Shown: positions 1 through 9,453 of the stretch, in pieces
Position numbering within the stretch: position 1 is the first letter of the stretch
How the letters are laid out: every line of letters starts with the position of its first letter
NCBI GenBank assembly: GCA_947475245.1
Contig: CANJLW010000020.1
Coordinates: 1-64,000, forward strand
Reading direction: 5' to 3'
Length of the DNA: 64,000 nucleotides
DNA from: Acetobacteraceae bacterium
Lineage (GTDB): Bacteria > Pseudomonadota > Alphaproteobacteria > Acetobacterales > Acetobacteraceae
Position numbers and translations under genes: made by a program
Notes under the pieces: model-generated
Told to the model about the DNA's origin: nothing
Database searches by the model: none
What the model saw: only the letters and a program-made list of their open reading frames with translations

Positions 1-450
1 ACAATGGGTTGTGCTGGTGGCACCTCCCTCACCCGACGCTTCGCGCCGACCTCTCCCAGAGGGAGAGGTGAAAATTCGCGCCCCCGGACGCCAAATGCGA
101 TCACCCTGCGTCCCAACGCCTCCGTGCCCTTCGTAGTCCTCCGGCTTCCTTTGTGGTGAAACCTTGGACTGAGATCCCAGTTCTCACGGTGCATAGGGTC
201 CTTCCACCGGAAAAGCCGTTCACACCAAGGGAACCCGCACAAGCGCGGCCGACCAAACGGCCTCCCACGGCATCAAAGGAAATGGCATTTCGGACAGGTA
301 AGGGCACCCGACCGTACTACCCAATCGCCAACCCCGCGCCAATCGCGATCCGCCCGCCCAACAGGCGCATCTTCTGTGGCCTGGCCTCGGCGACAGGCGC
401 TAGAGTACCCGCAGCATCAACCGATTCATCTCGCTGCAAAGGCGTCGACC
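1..450. other. Non-coding stretch upstream of the first gene
   Basis: No open frame here has convincing protein character. The stretch holds two dispersed-repeat signatures: a CCTCTCCC-AGA-GGGAGAGG hairpin near base 50-68, and a CTTCGTAG / CCTTTGTGGTG-type motif near 125-156 that recurs, better preserved, around 8957-9005. The promoter of the following operon should lie in the last 200 bases, but no clear -35/-10 pair was found. Confidence 0.5.
49..69. repeat. Dispersed hairpin repeat (CCTCTCCC/GGGAGAGG)
   Basis: A perfect 9-bp inverted repeat with a 3-base AGA loop follows a pyrimidine-rich lead (CACCTCCCTCACCC). A related hairpin with a GCGGGAGAGGCG arm sits at 16647-16675. Such stem-loops are common as multicopy intergenic elements in GC-rich proteobacteria and can act as transcription terminators. 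Element status is inferred from these two copies only. Confidence 0.5.
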
Positions 451-1833
451 ATGTCCGCGACCGCATTGCCCAATGCCACCCTGACCGCCGCCTATGAAGC
501 CATGACCCCTGGCTCCGCCAAACTCTCCGCTCAGGCACGCGCCGTGCTGCCCAGCGGTCTGGCGCATGACAGCCGCCATTTCGACCCGTATCCGCTTTAT
601 GTGAGCCGAGCGAAGGGGCCGGTGAAATGGGATGTCGATGGGAACCGATATGTTGATTATTTTGGCGGGCACGGCTCCCTGATCCTCGGCCATAATAACC
701 CGACCGTCATGACCGCCGTCCACGCCGCGCTCGACAACGGCACGCATTTCGGCGCCTGCCACGAAGCCGAGGTTCGCTGGGCGGAACTGATCACCCGCAT
801 GGTGCCTTCCGCCGAACGCGTGCGCTTCACCTCCTCGGGCACGGAGGCCACGTTGATGGCGCTGCGCCTGTCGCGCGCCTTTACCGGACGCGACAAGCTG
901 ATCCGCTTCCGCGGTCATTTTCACGGCTGGCACGACCATATGTCGAACGGCTACTCGAACCACTTCGATGGATCGGCCGCCACCGGCGTGCTGGACGGCA
1001 TCGCCAGCGGCATCCTGCTCTGCGACCCGAACGACAGCGAAGGCCTGACCCGGCTGTTCAACGACCACAAGGACATCGCGGGCGTCATCCTGGAACCGAC
1101 CGGCGCCAGCTTCGGCAAAATGCCGCTGCGACAAGACTTCCTGACCCTGCTGCGCGACCTGACCCGCCAATCCGGCGCGATCCTGATTTTCGATGAGGTC
1201 GTGACCGGGTTTCGCGTCTCCCCCGGCGGCGCGCAACAGGCGATCGGCATCACGCCCGACCTGACGACGCTCGCCAAAATCCTCTCCGGCGGCCTGCCCG
1301 GCGGGGCGGTGGTCGGACGCAAGGACATCCTCGACCTGCTGGATTTCGACGTCACCAAAGCCGCGGGACGGGAGAAAATCGGCCACCAAGGCACGTTCAA
1401 CGCCAACCCGGTATCCGCCGCCGCCGGCATCGCGACACTGGGCATCATCGCGTCCACCGACGCCTGCGCCCGCGCCAACGCCTATGCCGAAACCCTGCGT
1501 GCCCGGTTGAACGAGGTACTGGAAGACGAACACCTGCGTTGGGCCGTCTATGGCAGCTATGCCGGGTTCCACATCTTCACCAACCCGACCGACGCCGACA
1601 TCGTGCCGTCGCGCTTCGATCCCATCCCCTTCGTCGCCGACATGATCGGTAAACCGCGCGGCGCGGGCGTCAACGGACAAATCCGCATGGGGCTGCTGGT
1701 CAATGGCGTCGATGTGAACTCCGGCCCGTCCGGCTGGATTTCCGCCACGCATGGAGAGGAGGAGATGGCGATCACCGTCGATGCCTTCCGCGCCACGATC
1801 CGCGCGCTGAAACGCGAAGGCACGGTCGCCTGA
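451..1833 (+). CDS. Class III PLP-dependent aminotransferase, glutamate-1-semialdehyde aminomutase-like
   Basis: A 460-residue PLP enzyme of fold type I. The SSGTEAT phosphate-binding segment is near residues 128-134, the FDEVVTGFR aspartate is D248, and the likely Schiff-base lysine is K276 in TLAKILSGGLPGG. This motif layout is that of glutamate-1-semialdehyde 2,1-aminomutases and their catabolic relatives. ATG 451 is preferred over the upstream GTG at 376, because the 25 extra residues look non-homologous; the ribosome-binding site is weak. It leads a three-gene set with an SDR and a GMC oxidoreductase, which suggests catabolism of an amino compound rather than haem synthesis. The substrate cannot be read from the sequence. 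Confidence 0.85.
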   Translation: MSATALPNATLTAAYEAMTPGSAKLSAQARAVLPSGLAHDSRHFDPYPLYVSRAKGPVKWDVDGNRYVDYFGGHGSLILGHNNPTVMTAVHAALDNGTHFGACHEAEVRWAELITRMVPSAERVRFTSSGTEATLMALRLSRAFTGRDKLIRFRGHFHGWHDHMSNGYSNHFDGSAATGVLDGIASGILLCDPNDSEGLTRLFNDHKDIAGVILEPTGASFGKMPLRQDFLTLLRDLTRQSGAILIFDEVVTGFRVSPGGAQQAIGITPDLTTLAKILSGGLPGGAVVGRKDILDLLDFDVTKAAGREKIGHQGTFNANPVSAAAGIATLGIIASTDACARANAYAETLRARLNEVLEDEHLRWAVYGSYAGFHIFTNPTDADIVPSRFDPIPFVADMIGKPRGAGVNGQIRMGLLVNGVDVNSGPSGWISATHGEEEMAITVDAFRATIRALKREGTVA

Positions 1834-1931
1834 CCGCGCCGAGACGGTTTGCCGAACCGGGCGGGCTTTCGTAAGCTTCCGGGGAGCGCCGCCAAAAGGC
1901 GCGCACGTCCCAGGAAGCAAGGTCCACACCC

Positions 1932-2735
1932 ATGAATCGTCTCGACGGCAAAGTCGCTCTCATCTCCGGCGCCGCCCGCGGTATCGGCGGCACCACCGCT
2001 CGGCTGATGGCACAGGCCGGCGCGAAAGTCGTCCTGGCCGACGTCCTCGACGACCGCGGGCGGGAGACGGTGGCCGAAATCGTCGCCGAAGGCGGTCAGG
2101 CCGAGTACATCCATCTGGACGTCACCAAGGAAGACGACTGGACCGCCGCCATCAACCTGGCCACGGCGAAATACGGCAAGCTCGACATCCTCGTGAACAA
2201 CGCCGGCGTGTTTATCGGCAAGGGGATCGAGGATATCGGCATGGACGACTGGAACAAGCTGGTCGCGGTCAACATGACGGGCGTGTTCCTCGGCACCAAA
2301 ATGGCCATCCCGGCACTGCGGGAGGCCGCGCAGCACAGCGAACACGGCAGCGCCATCGTCAACCTGGCGTCGATCGCGGGGATCGTCGGATCGCAACTCG
2401 ATCCGCTGTATTCGATGACCAAGGGCGGCGTGACGCTGTTCACCAAATCCGCCGCGCTGGAATTCGGCCGCAAGGGCTATCGCATCCGCGTGAACTCCAT
2501 CCATCCCGGCGTGATCCAGACCGACATGGGCGAACAGACTTTCGTCGCCCGTGCGCAACGGGTTGGCAGCAACGATACGTCTCCGCATCGCAAGGTGGTG
2601 ACGGATTCGGTGCCTTGGGGCCGGCTGGGCGTGCCGATGGATATCGCCAAGGGGATCGTGTTCCTGGCTTCGGACGACGCCGGATACATGAACGGCGCCG
2701 GACTGATCGTCGACGGCGGCATCACCGCCGCGTAA
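1932..2735 (+). CDS. Short-chain dehydrogenase/reductase (SDR)
   Basis: A classical SDR of 267 residues, probably cytosolic. The NAD(P)-binding motif GAARGIG is at residues 13-19 and NNAG at 89-92. The catalytic Ser147-Tyr160-Lys164 lies in NLAS and YSMTK. The acidic D37 at the end of beta-2 (VVLADV) points to NAD rather than NADP. The C-terminal DGGITAA ending is typical of the family. It sits 98 bp after the aminotransferase and 21 bp before a GMC oxidoreductase, so a shared transcript is likely. The closest named families are cyclopentanol or hydroxysteroid dehydrogenases, but the real substrate is unknown. Confidence 0.9.
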   Translation: MNRLDGKVALISGAARGIGGTTARLMAQAGAKVVLADVLDDRGRETVAEIVAEGGQAEYIHLDVTKEDDWTAAINLATAKYGKLDILVNNAGVFIGKGIEDIGMDDWNKLVAVNMTGVFLGTKMAIPALREAAQHSEHGSAIVNLASIAGIVGSQLDPLYSMTKGGVTLFTKSAALEFGRKGYRIRVNSIHPGVIQTDMGEQTFVARAQRVGSNDTSPHRKVVTDSVPWGRLGVPMDIAKGIVFLASDDAGYMNGAGLIVDGGITAA

Positions 2736-2756
2736 TCAAATTCAGGGGCAACCGCC

Positions 2757-4436
2757 ATGCACGCCACCCACCTCGTCATCGGCGGCGGCTCCGCCGGCTG
2801 CGTCATGGCCGCTCGGCTTTCGGAAGAACCGCGTAACAATGTGGTTTTACTTGAAGCCGGGACGGCCCACCAACCCGACCGCGTTCCCGACGACATCCGC
2901 GACACCTATTCGGGCAGCGCGCTGATGAACCAGAATTACTTCTGGAAAAACCTGAAAGTGCGGCGCAACGCCGACGCCGATCCGGTTTATTACGAACAGG
3001 GACGCGTGCTGGGCGGCGGGTCGTCGGTCAACGGACAGGTCGCGCTGCGCGGCGCGCCCGAGGATTATGATCGTTGGAATGCCATCGGCGCCAAGGGGTG
3101 GGACTGGAACTCGGTTCTCCCCTATTTCCGGCGGCTCGAAACCGATCTGGATTACACCGATCAGTTGCACGGCAGCCAAGGCCCGATCACCGTGCGCCGC
3201 ATGCCGACCGAACAATGGGACGACTTCACCCTGTCGGTCACCCAGGCATGGGACAAGCTGGGCTATCCGCTGCGCCCCGATATGAACGGAGAGTTCGGCG
3301 AAGGCTACTCCCCCCTGCCGCTGTCGAACGACGGCGACGCCCGCCGATCGACCGCGGTGGGATATCTGGATGCCGCCGCGCGCGCCAGACCGAACCTGAC
3401 CATCCTGGGCGAAACCCAGGTGCGCCGCATCCTGATCGCCAACGGGCGCGCCACCGGGGCGGAAGTCAGGCGCAACGGCGCGATTGAAACCATCACCGCC
3501 GATAACGTCGTGGTATCCGCCGGCGCGCTGCATTCCCCCTGGCTGCTCATGCTGTCGGGCATCGGTCCGGGCGCGCATCTGCGCCAACACGGCATCGATG
3601 TCGTGCTCGACCGCCCCGGCGTCGGCGCCAACCTGATGGATCACCCCGCGATCCATATCTCCGGCTATCTGCCCCCGGTTTCCCGGCACAAGATGGTTCT
3701 TCGCCGTAACTATACCTATCTGCGCTGGTCGTCCGGCATGGCGGGTACGCCGGAGGCCGACATGGTGATGATGGCGGTATGCCGCTCCGCCTGGCACGCC
3801 GTCGGGGTGCGGATCGGCACGCTGTCGTCTTATATCGGGCGATCCTATTCGACCGGAGAGGTTCGGTTGAATTCCGCCAGCCCGGACGACGAGCCTTATG
3901 TGAACTTCAACTGGCTGAGCGATCGACGCGACCTGGATCGGATGACGGATGCGTTCCGGCGCATGGCGGGCATCCTGCAAAGCGATCCGGTGCCGCAGTA
4001 TCTGACCAACCTGTTCGCATCGAAATTCTCCCAACGCGTGCGCGATGTCGGGCGCAAGACGCTGCGCAATGCCATTCTGACGAATATCGCGGCGACGATG
4101 ATGGATTCGTCCGCCACGCTGCGGAAACTGCTGTTCGACAAGATCATCAGCGACTCCCCGCCGCTGACGGCGCTGCTGGCGGACGATGCGATGCTGGAGC
4201 AGTACGTGCGCGACAACGTGCAGTCGGCCTGGCATGCGTCGTGTACCTGCCGCATGGGCGATCCGGCGGACCCGGGAACGGTGGTGGATCCGAACGGTCA
4301 GGTCGTCGGGATGCCGAACCTGTTCGTCGCGGATGCCTCGGTAATGCCCGAAGTGTCGCGCACCAACACCAACATCCCGACCATCATGATCGCGGAACGG
4401 GTGGCGGAGAAGGTTCGACAGCGAACGGCGGCATAG
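2757..4436 (+). CDS. GMC-family FAD-dependent oxidoreductase (choline dehydrogenase-like)
   Basis: A 559-residue flavoprotein. The N-terminal dinucleotide motif GGGSAG is at residues 9-14. The GMC signature region GRVLGGGSSVNGQVALRG follows, a second GMC signature GALHSPWLLMLSG lies mid-protein, and the C-terminal active-site stretch is SAWHASCTCRMG. Length and motif order match alcohol/choline dehydrogenases, which oxidise an alcohol to an aldehyde with FAD. A CAGGGG ribosome-binding site precedes the ATG. It is the third gene of the aminotransferase-SDR-GMC group and is convergent with the next gene, 9 bp away. Substrate unknown. Confidence 0.9.
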   Translation: MHATHLVIGGGSAGCVMAARLSEEPRNNVVLLEAGTAHQPDRVPDDIRDTYSGSALMNQNYFWKNLKVRRNADADPVYYEQGRVLGGGSSVNGQVALRGAPEDYDRWNAIGAKGWDWNSVLPYFRRLETDLDYTDQLHGSQGPITVRRMPTEQWDDFTLSVTQAWDKLGYPLRPDMNGEFGEGYSPLPLSNDGDARRSTAVGYLDAAARARPNLTILGETQVRRILIANGRATGAEVRRNGAIETITADNVVVSAGALHSPWLLMLSGIGPGAHLRQHGIDVVLDRPGVGANLMDHPAIHISGYLPPVSRHKMVLRRNYTYLRWSSGMAGTPEADMVMMAVCRSAWHAVGVRIGTLSSYIGRSYSTGEVRLNSASPDDEPYVNFNWLSDRRDLDRMTDAFRRMAGILQSDPVPQYLTNLFASKFSQRVRDVGRKTLRNAILTNIAATMMDSSATLRKLLFDKIISDSPPLTALLADDAMLEQYVRDNVQSAWHASCTCRMGDPADPGTVVDPNGQVVGMPNLFVADASVMPEVSRTNTNIPTIMIAERVAEKVRQRTAA

Positions 4437-4445
4437 CGCGCCTGC

Positions 4446-5336
4446 TCAGACCGCCAGCGCCCGGATCGCCGCCAGGATCGCGTGGTGGCGGTCCATCCCC
4501 AGGCTGTCGATCGTTGCCTCCCGCCGCAGTGTCACGCCGTCCACCGCGGGCCCGAACCGGAGCATGGAGGTGAGGATGGCGCGGTCGAGGGTGGGGTCAA
4601 GTGCGCCCAGCATTGCCGCCCGCCAGGCGGGCCTGACCATGGCCAGCGCGGCGAGCAGAGCGTATCCGCCCCAGTGGGAGACGCCGGCGACGATCAGGTG
4701 ATCGGCGGGAATGACGCAGGCGATGTCCGCGCCGTGGGCGATGTCGCGTTCCAGAATGGCACGCGGGATGGAGCCCATGCCGATCTCGTTGCCGCCGTCG
4801 CCGACCGCGATGGTGTGCCAGGGACCGGCGGCGAAGACCTTGTGGAGCGGTGCCGCGTGCATGCCGATGTCCTGGCCGCGCATGTTGCGGTGCGCGCCGT
4901 CCGCGCCGGGACCGCAGCGCTCGATCGAAATGACCCAGTCGATGCCGAGGCCGCGCCAGGCGGCGACCGTCTCGGTCGGATCGGCGTCCAGGGCGGGCGC
5001 GTCGATCGGCAGCGCCAGGCCCGCGCCATCCAGCGCCGCCCGCACGGCGGAACGGCAGGGCGCGTCGGTCAGCAGCCGGACGGGCACGCCCGCGTCGGTC
5101 AGCCCGCGCGCCAGCAGGGCCGCCGCCGCGGGTCCGTCGGTTTCGGCTGCCGGCGGTTGGCCTTGCGGCACATAGAAGCCGGTCAGGATGCCGACGTTCG
5201 GCGCAGGGGTCGCCGCCAGGGCGGTGGCGGCCGATCGCAGCCCACCGCGCGCGGCGGCGAACAGGGCACCGATGTTGCGACCGACATCGCGGTGGATCAG
5301 CGCCTCTATCGCATCGATCGGTGCCGGGTTCGACAT
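4446..5336 (-). CDS. DUF4392 protein, D-glutamate cyclase-like C-terminal domain
   Basis: A 296-residue protein matching DUF4392, the C-terminal half of vertebrate D-glutamate cyclase (DGLUCY). Typical segments are NVGILTGFYVP, WVISIERCGPGADG, AVGDGGNEIGMGSIP, and VAGVSHWGGYALLAAL. DUF4392 proteins are thought to act in D-glutamate/5-oxo-D-proline metabolism; this is family knowledge, not shown here. The ATG lies 7 bases past the stop of the DUF1445 gene, so the two are probably translationally coupled. The two adjacent genes together reproduce the domain content of the animal fusion protein. Confidence 0.85.
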   Translation of the reverse strand: MSNPAPIDAIEALIHRDVGRNIGALFAAARGGLRSAATALAATPAPNVGILTGFYVPQGQPPAAETDGPAAAALLARGLTDAGVPVRLLTDAPCRSAVRAALDGAGLALPIDAPALDADPTETVAAWRGLGIDWVISIERCGPGADGAHRNMRGQDIGMHAAPLHKVFAAGPWHTIAVGDGGNEIGMGSIPRAILERDIAHGADIACVIPADHLIVAGVSHWGGYALLAALAMVRPAWRAAMLGALDPTLDRAILTSMLRFGPAVDGVTLRREATIDSLGMDRHHAILAAIRALAV

Positions 5337-5343
5337 GGGTCGG

Positions 5344-6144
5344 TCAGAGCGCCGACAGCGAGGTGTTGCGCAAATCGGTAATCAGCATGCAGCCCGGCGC
5401 ATGGGTGATGCAGAAGGGCGGCTTGATCTGCGCGATGGCCGCCTGGGGCGTTACGCCGCAGGCCCAGAACACCGGCATTTCATCGGCATGGATCGGCACC
5501 GCGTCGCCGTAATCCGGCTTGTCGATGTCGGCGATACCGATCATGTGCGGCATGCCCAGATGCACCGGCGCGCCGTGCACCGACGGAAAGCGGGAGGTGA
5601 TCTGCACCGCCCGGATCGCGTCGGCGGGCTTCATCGGGCGCATCGACACCACCAACGGCCCCTGGAATACGCCGGCGGATACGCAGGGAATATTGGTGCG
5701 ATACATCGGTACGTTGGTGTCGCGCGCGATGTGGCGCACTTCGATACCGTCCTCGATCAACGCTTCCTCGAACGAGAACGAACAGCCGATGGCGAAGCTG
5801 ACGAGGTCGTCTTGCCAGAGGTCGGTCACATCGGTCGGTTCGGCGACCAGCTCGCCGTCGCGCCAGACGCGGTAGCGCGGCAGATCGGTGCGGATATCGA
5901 GATCGGCGCCCAAGGTCGGGAAAGCCGGCGATCCGGCTTCCGATACCGCCAGCACCGGGCAGGGTCGCGGGTTGGCCTGGGCAAAGCGCAGGAAATCATG
6001 GGCCAGCGCCTTGGGCAGGATGACCAGGTTGGCCTGCACATTGCCGGGCGCAAGGCCGGAGGTCGGGCCGCTGAACGCGCCCGAACGGATGCGATGGCGC
6101 TGGACGACGCCGGCCCTGCCGCGTGTTTCGATCATGCCGTCCAT
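5344..6144 (-). CDS. DUF1445 putative hydro-lyase (D-glutamate cyclase-like N-terminal domain)
   Basis: A 266-residue DUF1445 protein. Diagnostic blocks are the N-terminal [17 protein letters not shown] and QANLVILP, then the central CSFSFEEAL, and the C-terminal FWACGVTPQ and [12 protein letters not shown]. The family is called putative hydro-lyase; a mitochondrial member fused to DUF4392 is D-glutamate cyclase. The longer frame reaches 6360, but the start at 6144 is chosen because a strong GGAGGG ribosome-binding site lies 5 bases before it and the residue count then matches the family. First gene of a two-gene operon, divergent from the Hsp70 gene. Confidence 0.88.
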   Translation of the reverse strand: MDGMIETRGRAGVVQRHRIRSGAFSGPTSGLAPGNVQANLVILPKALAHDFLRFAQANPRPCPVLAVSEAGSPAFPTLGADLDIRTDLPRYRVWRDGELVAEPTDVTDLWQDDLVSFAIGCSFSFEEALIEDGIEVRHIARDTNVPMYRTNIPCVSAGVFQGPLVVSMRPMKPADAIRAVQITSRFPSVHGAPVHLGMPHMIGIADIDKPDYGDAVPIHADEMPVFWACGVTPQAAIAQIKPPFCITHAPGCMLITDLRNTSLSAL

Positions 6145-6149
6145 CGGAA

Positions 6150-6156
6150 CCCTCCA
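6150..6156 (-). promoter_or_regulatory. Ribosome-binding site fixing the DUF1445 start
   Basis: Read on the minus strand, TGGAGGG ends 5 bases before ATG 6144. It decides against the 72-residue longer open frame starting at 6360. Confidence 0.75.
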
Positions 6157-6283
6157 CTGAAACACCCGCGCGATCGGGCGCGAAGGCACGTTAGCATGAC
6201 GTGGCATCCCCTCAAGCGCCCAGTTTGAACACTCAGTTTCAACTGGCTCCATCGTCGGGAAACCGCTAACCGCTGATCCCTGC

Positions 6284-7549
6284 ATGAAACCCATCGTCGG
6301 CATCGATTTCGGAACCACGAACAGCGTCGTCGCCCTGATGGGCACGGACGGCGTCGTCACGACCGCGCGCTTTCCGGCGGGGGTGGAAGCGCTGGACGTG
6401 TTCCGCTCTGTCCTGTGCTTTTGGAACGACGACGCGCGGTCCGGCGGACGGTTGCGCCACGCGGCGGGGCCGGCGGGGATCGAGGCCTATGTCGACGATC
6501 CCCTGGATACGCGGCTGATCATGTCGATGAAGACGTATCTGGCGCAGCGCAGTTTTACCGAGACGCGGATCTATGGGCGCCCGTTCACGCTGCCGCAGTT
6601 GATCGGGACGTTTTTGCGCACGCTGGCCGAACAGGCGGGGCTGGATCTGACCGGCGCGCGCATTGTCGCCGGGCGTCCGGTGCGCTTTGCCGGGGAACTG
6701 GCCGATGACGCCTTGGGTGAGCAGCGTCTGCGCGAGGGCTACGCCGCGGCGGGGATGGCGGAGGTCGATACGGCGTTGGAGCCGGAGGCGGCAGGCTATC
6801 GGTTCGCGCGCACGCTGACGGCGCCGGCAACCGTGCTGATCGGCGATTTCGGCGGCGGGACGAGCGATTTTTCCGTGCTGCGCTTCACGCCGGGAGAGCG
6901 CGTGGCGGCCCTGGGCCACGCCGGCATCGGCATCGCCGGCGATACGTTCGATTATCGCATCATCGACAATGTGATTTCTCCCGTGTTGGGCAAGGGCGAT
7001 ACCTATCGAATCATGGGCAAGGATTTGCCGGTGCCGCCGGAATATTTCTCGGCCTTCGCGCGGTGGCATCGGCTGAGCCTGATGAAGACGCCGAAAACTC
7101 TGCGCGACATTGGCGAGGTGGCGCGGACGAGCGCGCATCCGGAGCGGCTGCGCGGGCTGCTGACGATGATCGAGGAGGAGTTGGGCTATCGGCTGTATCA
7201 GACCGTTTCGGGCGTAAAGGCGGCACTGTCGCGGGAGGCGGCAACGACTCTGTCGTTCCGGCACGCGGGTCTGGTCATCGAGCGGCAGGTGACGCGGGCG
7301 GACTTCGAGCAATGGATCGCCGACGACGTGGCGCGCATCGCAGCAACGATCGATCGGGCGTTGGCGGAGGCCGGAGTCTCGGAGGACTCGGTCGATCATG
7401 TGTTCCTGACCGGCGGGACGTCGTTCGTTCCGGCGGTGCGAGGGTTGTTTACCGAGCGGTTCGGGGCGGGCAAGGTGACTACGGGCGGGGAGTTTGTTTC
7501 GGTGGCCGAGGGGTTGGCTTTGATCGGGCGGGATCGGTTGGTGGGGTAG
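6284..7549 (+). CDS. yegD: Hsp70-family chaperone, YegD-like
   Basis: A 421-residue Hsp70/actin-fold ATPase without the usual substrate-binding domain, as in YegD. Visible motifs are the phosphate-1 loop GIDFGTTNS (residues 6-14), the phosphate-2 loop [11 protein letters not shown], and the adenosine motif [12 protein letters not shown] near the C terminus. It has no J-domain or GrpE neighbour. The start ATG is the first in frame; no good ribosome-binding site is visible. The last codons, encoding GRDRLVG, coincide with the edge of a 363-bp tandem repeat that fills the downstream region, so the natural C terminus may have been altered by that repeat. Confidence 0.88.
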   Translation: MKPIVGIDFGTTNSVVALMGTDGVVTTARFPAGVEALDVFRSVLCFWNDDARSGGRLRHAAGPAGIEAYVDDPLDTRLIMSMKTYLAQRSFTETRIYGRPFTLPQLIGTFLRTLAEQAGLDLTGARIVAGRPVRFAGELADDALGEQRLREGYAAAGMAEVDTALEPEAAGYRFARTLTAPATVLIGDFGGGTSDFSVLRFTPGERVAALGHAGIGIAGDTFDYRIIDNVISPVLGKGDTYRIMGKDLPVPPEYFSAFARWHRLSLMKTPKTLRDIGEVARTSAHPERLRGLLTMIEEELGYRLYQTVSGVKAALSREAATTLSFRHAGLVIERQVTRADFEQWIADDVARIAATIDRALAEAGVSEDSVDHVFLTGGTSFVPAVRGLFTERFGAGKVTTGGEFVSVAEGLALIGRDRLVG

Positions 7550-8955
7550 GTCGGCGTGCTTTGCCTGACCGCCTGTGTTTGGATTGAGACACGGACAAGA
7601 AATTTAACGCGGATACACGCGGATTCAGGGGATAAGCGCGGATCGCGGTCGATGGGTCTGATCGTCAATCCAAACAGGTTTTACTGGTCAGCATCGTTTC
7701 ATTTCCGGCTCTTATTTGCTGCGCTGTTATACTACATTTCAGGGGCGCAGGACGTTCATTCAATCACCGCTCATCCACGTCATCCCTTGCATCGGCGTTT
7801 ATCGATGTTCAAATTCTCCTTACTGCGGCCTCCCCTCCCCCCGGCACTGACGCACCACTGCGAAACGACGGTGCGGATTTCTGACTTCGGGCGGGATCGG
7901 TTGGTCGGCTGGACCTGCGTGCCTTATTGGACCGTCTGCGTTTGGACGCAGGCGCGGACGAGAAATTTAACGCGGATACACGCGGATTCAGGGGATAAGC
8001 GCGGATCGTGGTCGATGGGTCTGGTCGTCAATCCAAACAGGATTGCCTTGTCAGCATCGTTTCGTTTTCGGCTCTGATTTGTCGCTCTGTTATACTGCAT
8101 GCCGTGGACGCAGGACGTTCATTCAATCACCGCTCATCCGAGTCATCCCTTGCATCGGCGTTTATCGGTGTTCAAATTCCCCTTACTGTGGCCTCCCCTC
8201 CCCCCGGCACTGACGCACCACCGCGAAACGACGGCGCGGATTTCTGACTTCGGGCGGGATCGGTTGGTCGGCTGGACCTGCGTGCTTTACCGGACCGTCT
8301 GCGTTTGGATTGAGGCACGGACAAGAAATTTTACGCTGATACACGCGGATTCAGGGGATAAGCGCGGATCGCGGTCGATGAGCCTGCTCGTTACTCCGAA
8401 CAGGATTTACTGGTCAGCATCGTTTCATTTTCGGCTCTAATTTTTCGGGCTGTTATACTGTATGTCATAGGCGCAGGACGTTCATTCAATCACCGCTCAT
8501 CCGCATCATCCCTTGCATCGGCGTTTATCGGTGTTCAAATCTTCCTTGCTACGGCCTTCCCTCCCCCCCCCGACACTGATTCACCACGGCGACCCTACAA
8601 CGGGGATTTCGGGCTTTGGGCGGGACATGTTGGTCGACTCGACCTGCGTGCTTTATCGGACCGTCTGCGTTTGGACTCAGTCGCGGACAAGAAATTTAAC
8701 GCGGATACACGCTGATTCAGGGGATAAGCGCGGATCGCGGTCGACGGGTCTGATCGTCACTCCAAACAGGATTGACTTGTCAGCATCGTTTCGTTTCCGC
8801 CTCTGATTTGCCGCGCTGTTATACTGCATGCCATGGACGCAGGACGTTCATTCAATCACCGCTCATCCGCATCATCCCTTGCATCGGCGTTTATCGGTGT
8901 TCAATTCTTCCTTGCTACCGCGCCCCAAGTTCGACGTATCACCGCGACCCGAGAA
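7525..8955 (+). repeat. 363-bp tandem repeat array, about 3.9 copies
   Basis: Using the anchor CGGGCGGGATCGGTTGGT, units begin at 7525, 7888, 8251 and 8617, giving periods of 363, 363 and 366 bp; the fourth unit decays near 8955. The first unit starts inside the Hsp70 coding sequence, 25 bases before its end. Each unit carries a GCGGATACACGCGGATTCAGGGGATAAGCGCGGAT-like segment (most bases conserved), a TGTTATACT sequence, and CGTTCATTCAATCACC. Short open frames (79-173 codons) cross unit borders but have low-complexity, repeat-derived protein sequence, so the array is treated as non-coding. It accounts for most of the gene-free stretch 7550-9023. Confidence 0.9.
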
Positions 8956-8956
8956 C

Positions 8957-9005
8957 ACAGCCCTTCGTGCATCCTTTGTGTTTCTCCGTGTTCTCTGTGG
9001 TAATC
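8957..9005. repeat. Dispersed CCTTTGTG-CTCCGTG-CTCTGTGG motif
   Basis: The segment runs CCTTCGTG, then CCTTTGTG, CTCCGTG, and TCTCTGTGGT. Read in reverse it is the ACCACAGAGAACACGGAG type of multicopy intergenic sequence seen in many environmental bacteria. A more divergent copy lies near 125-156. No function is known to me. Confidence 0.55.
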
Positions 9006-9023
9006 AAACAAGCCCCGCAAAAA

Positions 9024-9437
9024 TCACGAAGCCGACGGTATCGGCGGTGCGTCAGGAATCCCCGAAAAATGGTGCTGCGCGATGCGCCACCCATCCGGAC
9101 GACGCACCAGAACCAAGGTGGAGCGCAGAACGGTGCCCGATGTCCCCCCGGCGGTCAGATCGAAGTCGAATTTGGCATAGCCCTGCGCCAGACAGACCCC
9201 GTCCGCCAAGGTCCGCAGCTCCTGCTCCACCAGCGCCAGCCGGACGGACGCCAAAATGCCGACATAGGAGTCAAAATACCCCCACACCTGCGTCTGCCCG
9301 ACGGAATGGGTGGTCCGCCCGCCGTAGAACACCGCATCCTCGGTGTAGAGCGCCGCAAGATTCTCGGCATTCCACGGCTGGGCCGCGGCGTTCCAGGCGC
9401 GTTCGATCGTCCGCAGCGCGGTCTCGGCCTCGGTCAT
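9024..9437 (-). CDS. NTF2-like / SnoaL-like protein
   Basis: A 137-residue protein of the SgcJ/EcaC-type NTF2-like superfamily. Diagnostic segments are the N-terminal helix with WNAENLAALYTEDAVFYG, the central strands around TSGTVLRSTLVLVRR, and the final PDGWRIAQHHFSG. Members form a cone-shaped pocket and may be isomerases, lyases or ligand-binding proteins, so the reaction cannot be inferred. It is the second gene of a minus-strand pair, 16 bp after the MaoC-like gene, which supports a role in the same small-molecule pathway. Confidence 0.8.
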   Translation of the reverse strand: MTEAETALRTIERAWNAAAQPWNAENLAALYTEDAVFYGGRTTHSVGQTQVWGYFDSYVGILASVRLALVEQELRTLADGVCLAQGYAKFDFDLTAGGTSGTVLRSTLVLVRRPDGWRIAQHHFSGIPDAPPIPSAS

Positions 9438-9453
9438 GGTCGTTCCTCTCTGT

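Noticed and set aside
400-1929. A 509-codon minus-strand frame opposite the aminotransferase
   Set aside because: Shadow frame with no homology; the plus strand has all PLP motifs.
7556-8806. Four short plus-strand frames of 79-173 codons across the 363-bp array
   Set aside because: They are translations of the same repeat in shifting frames, without conserved protein character or ribosome-binding sites.
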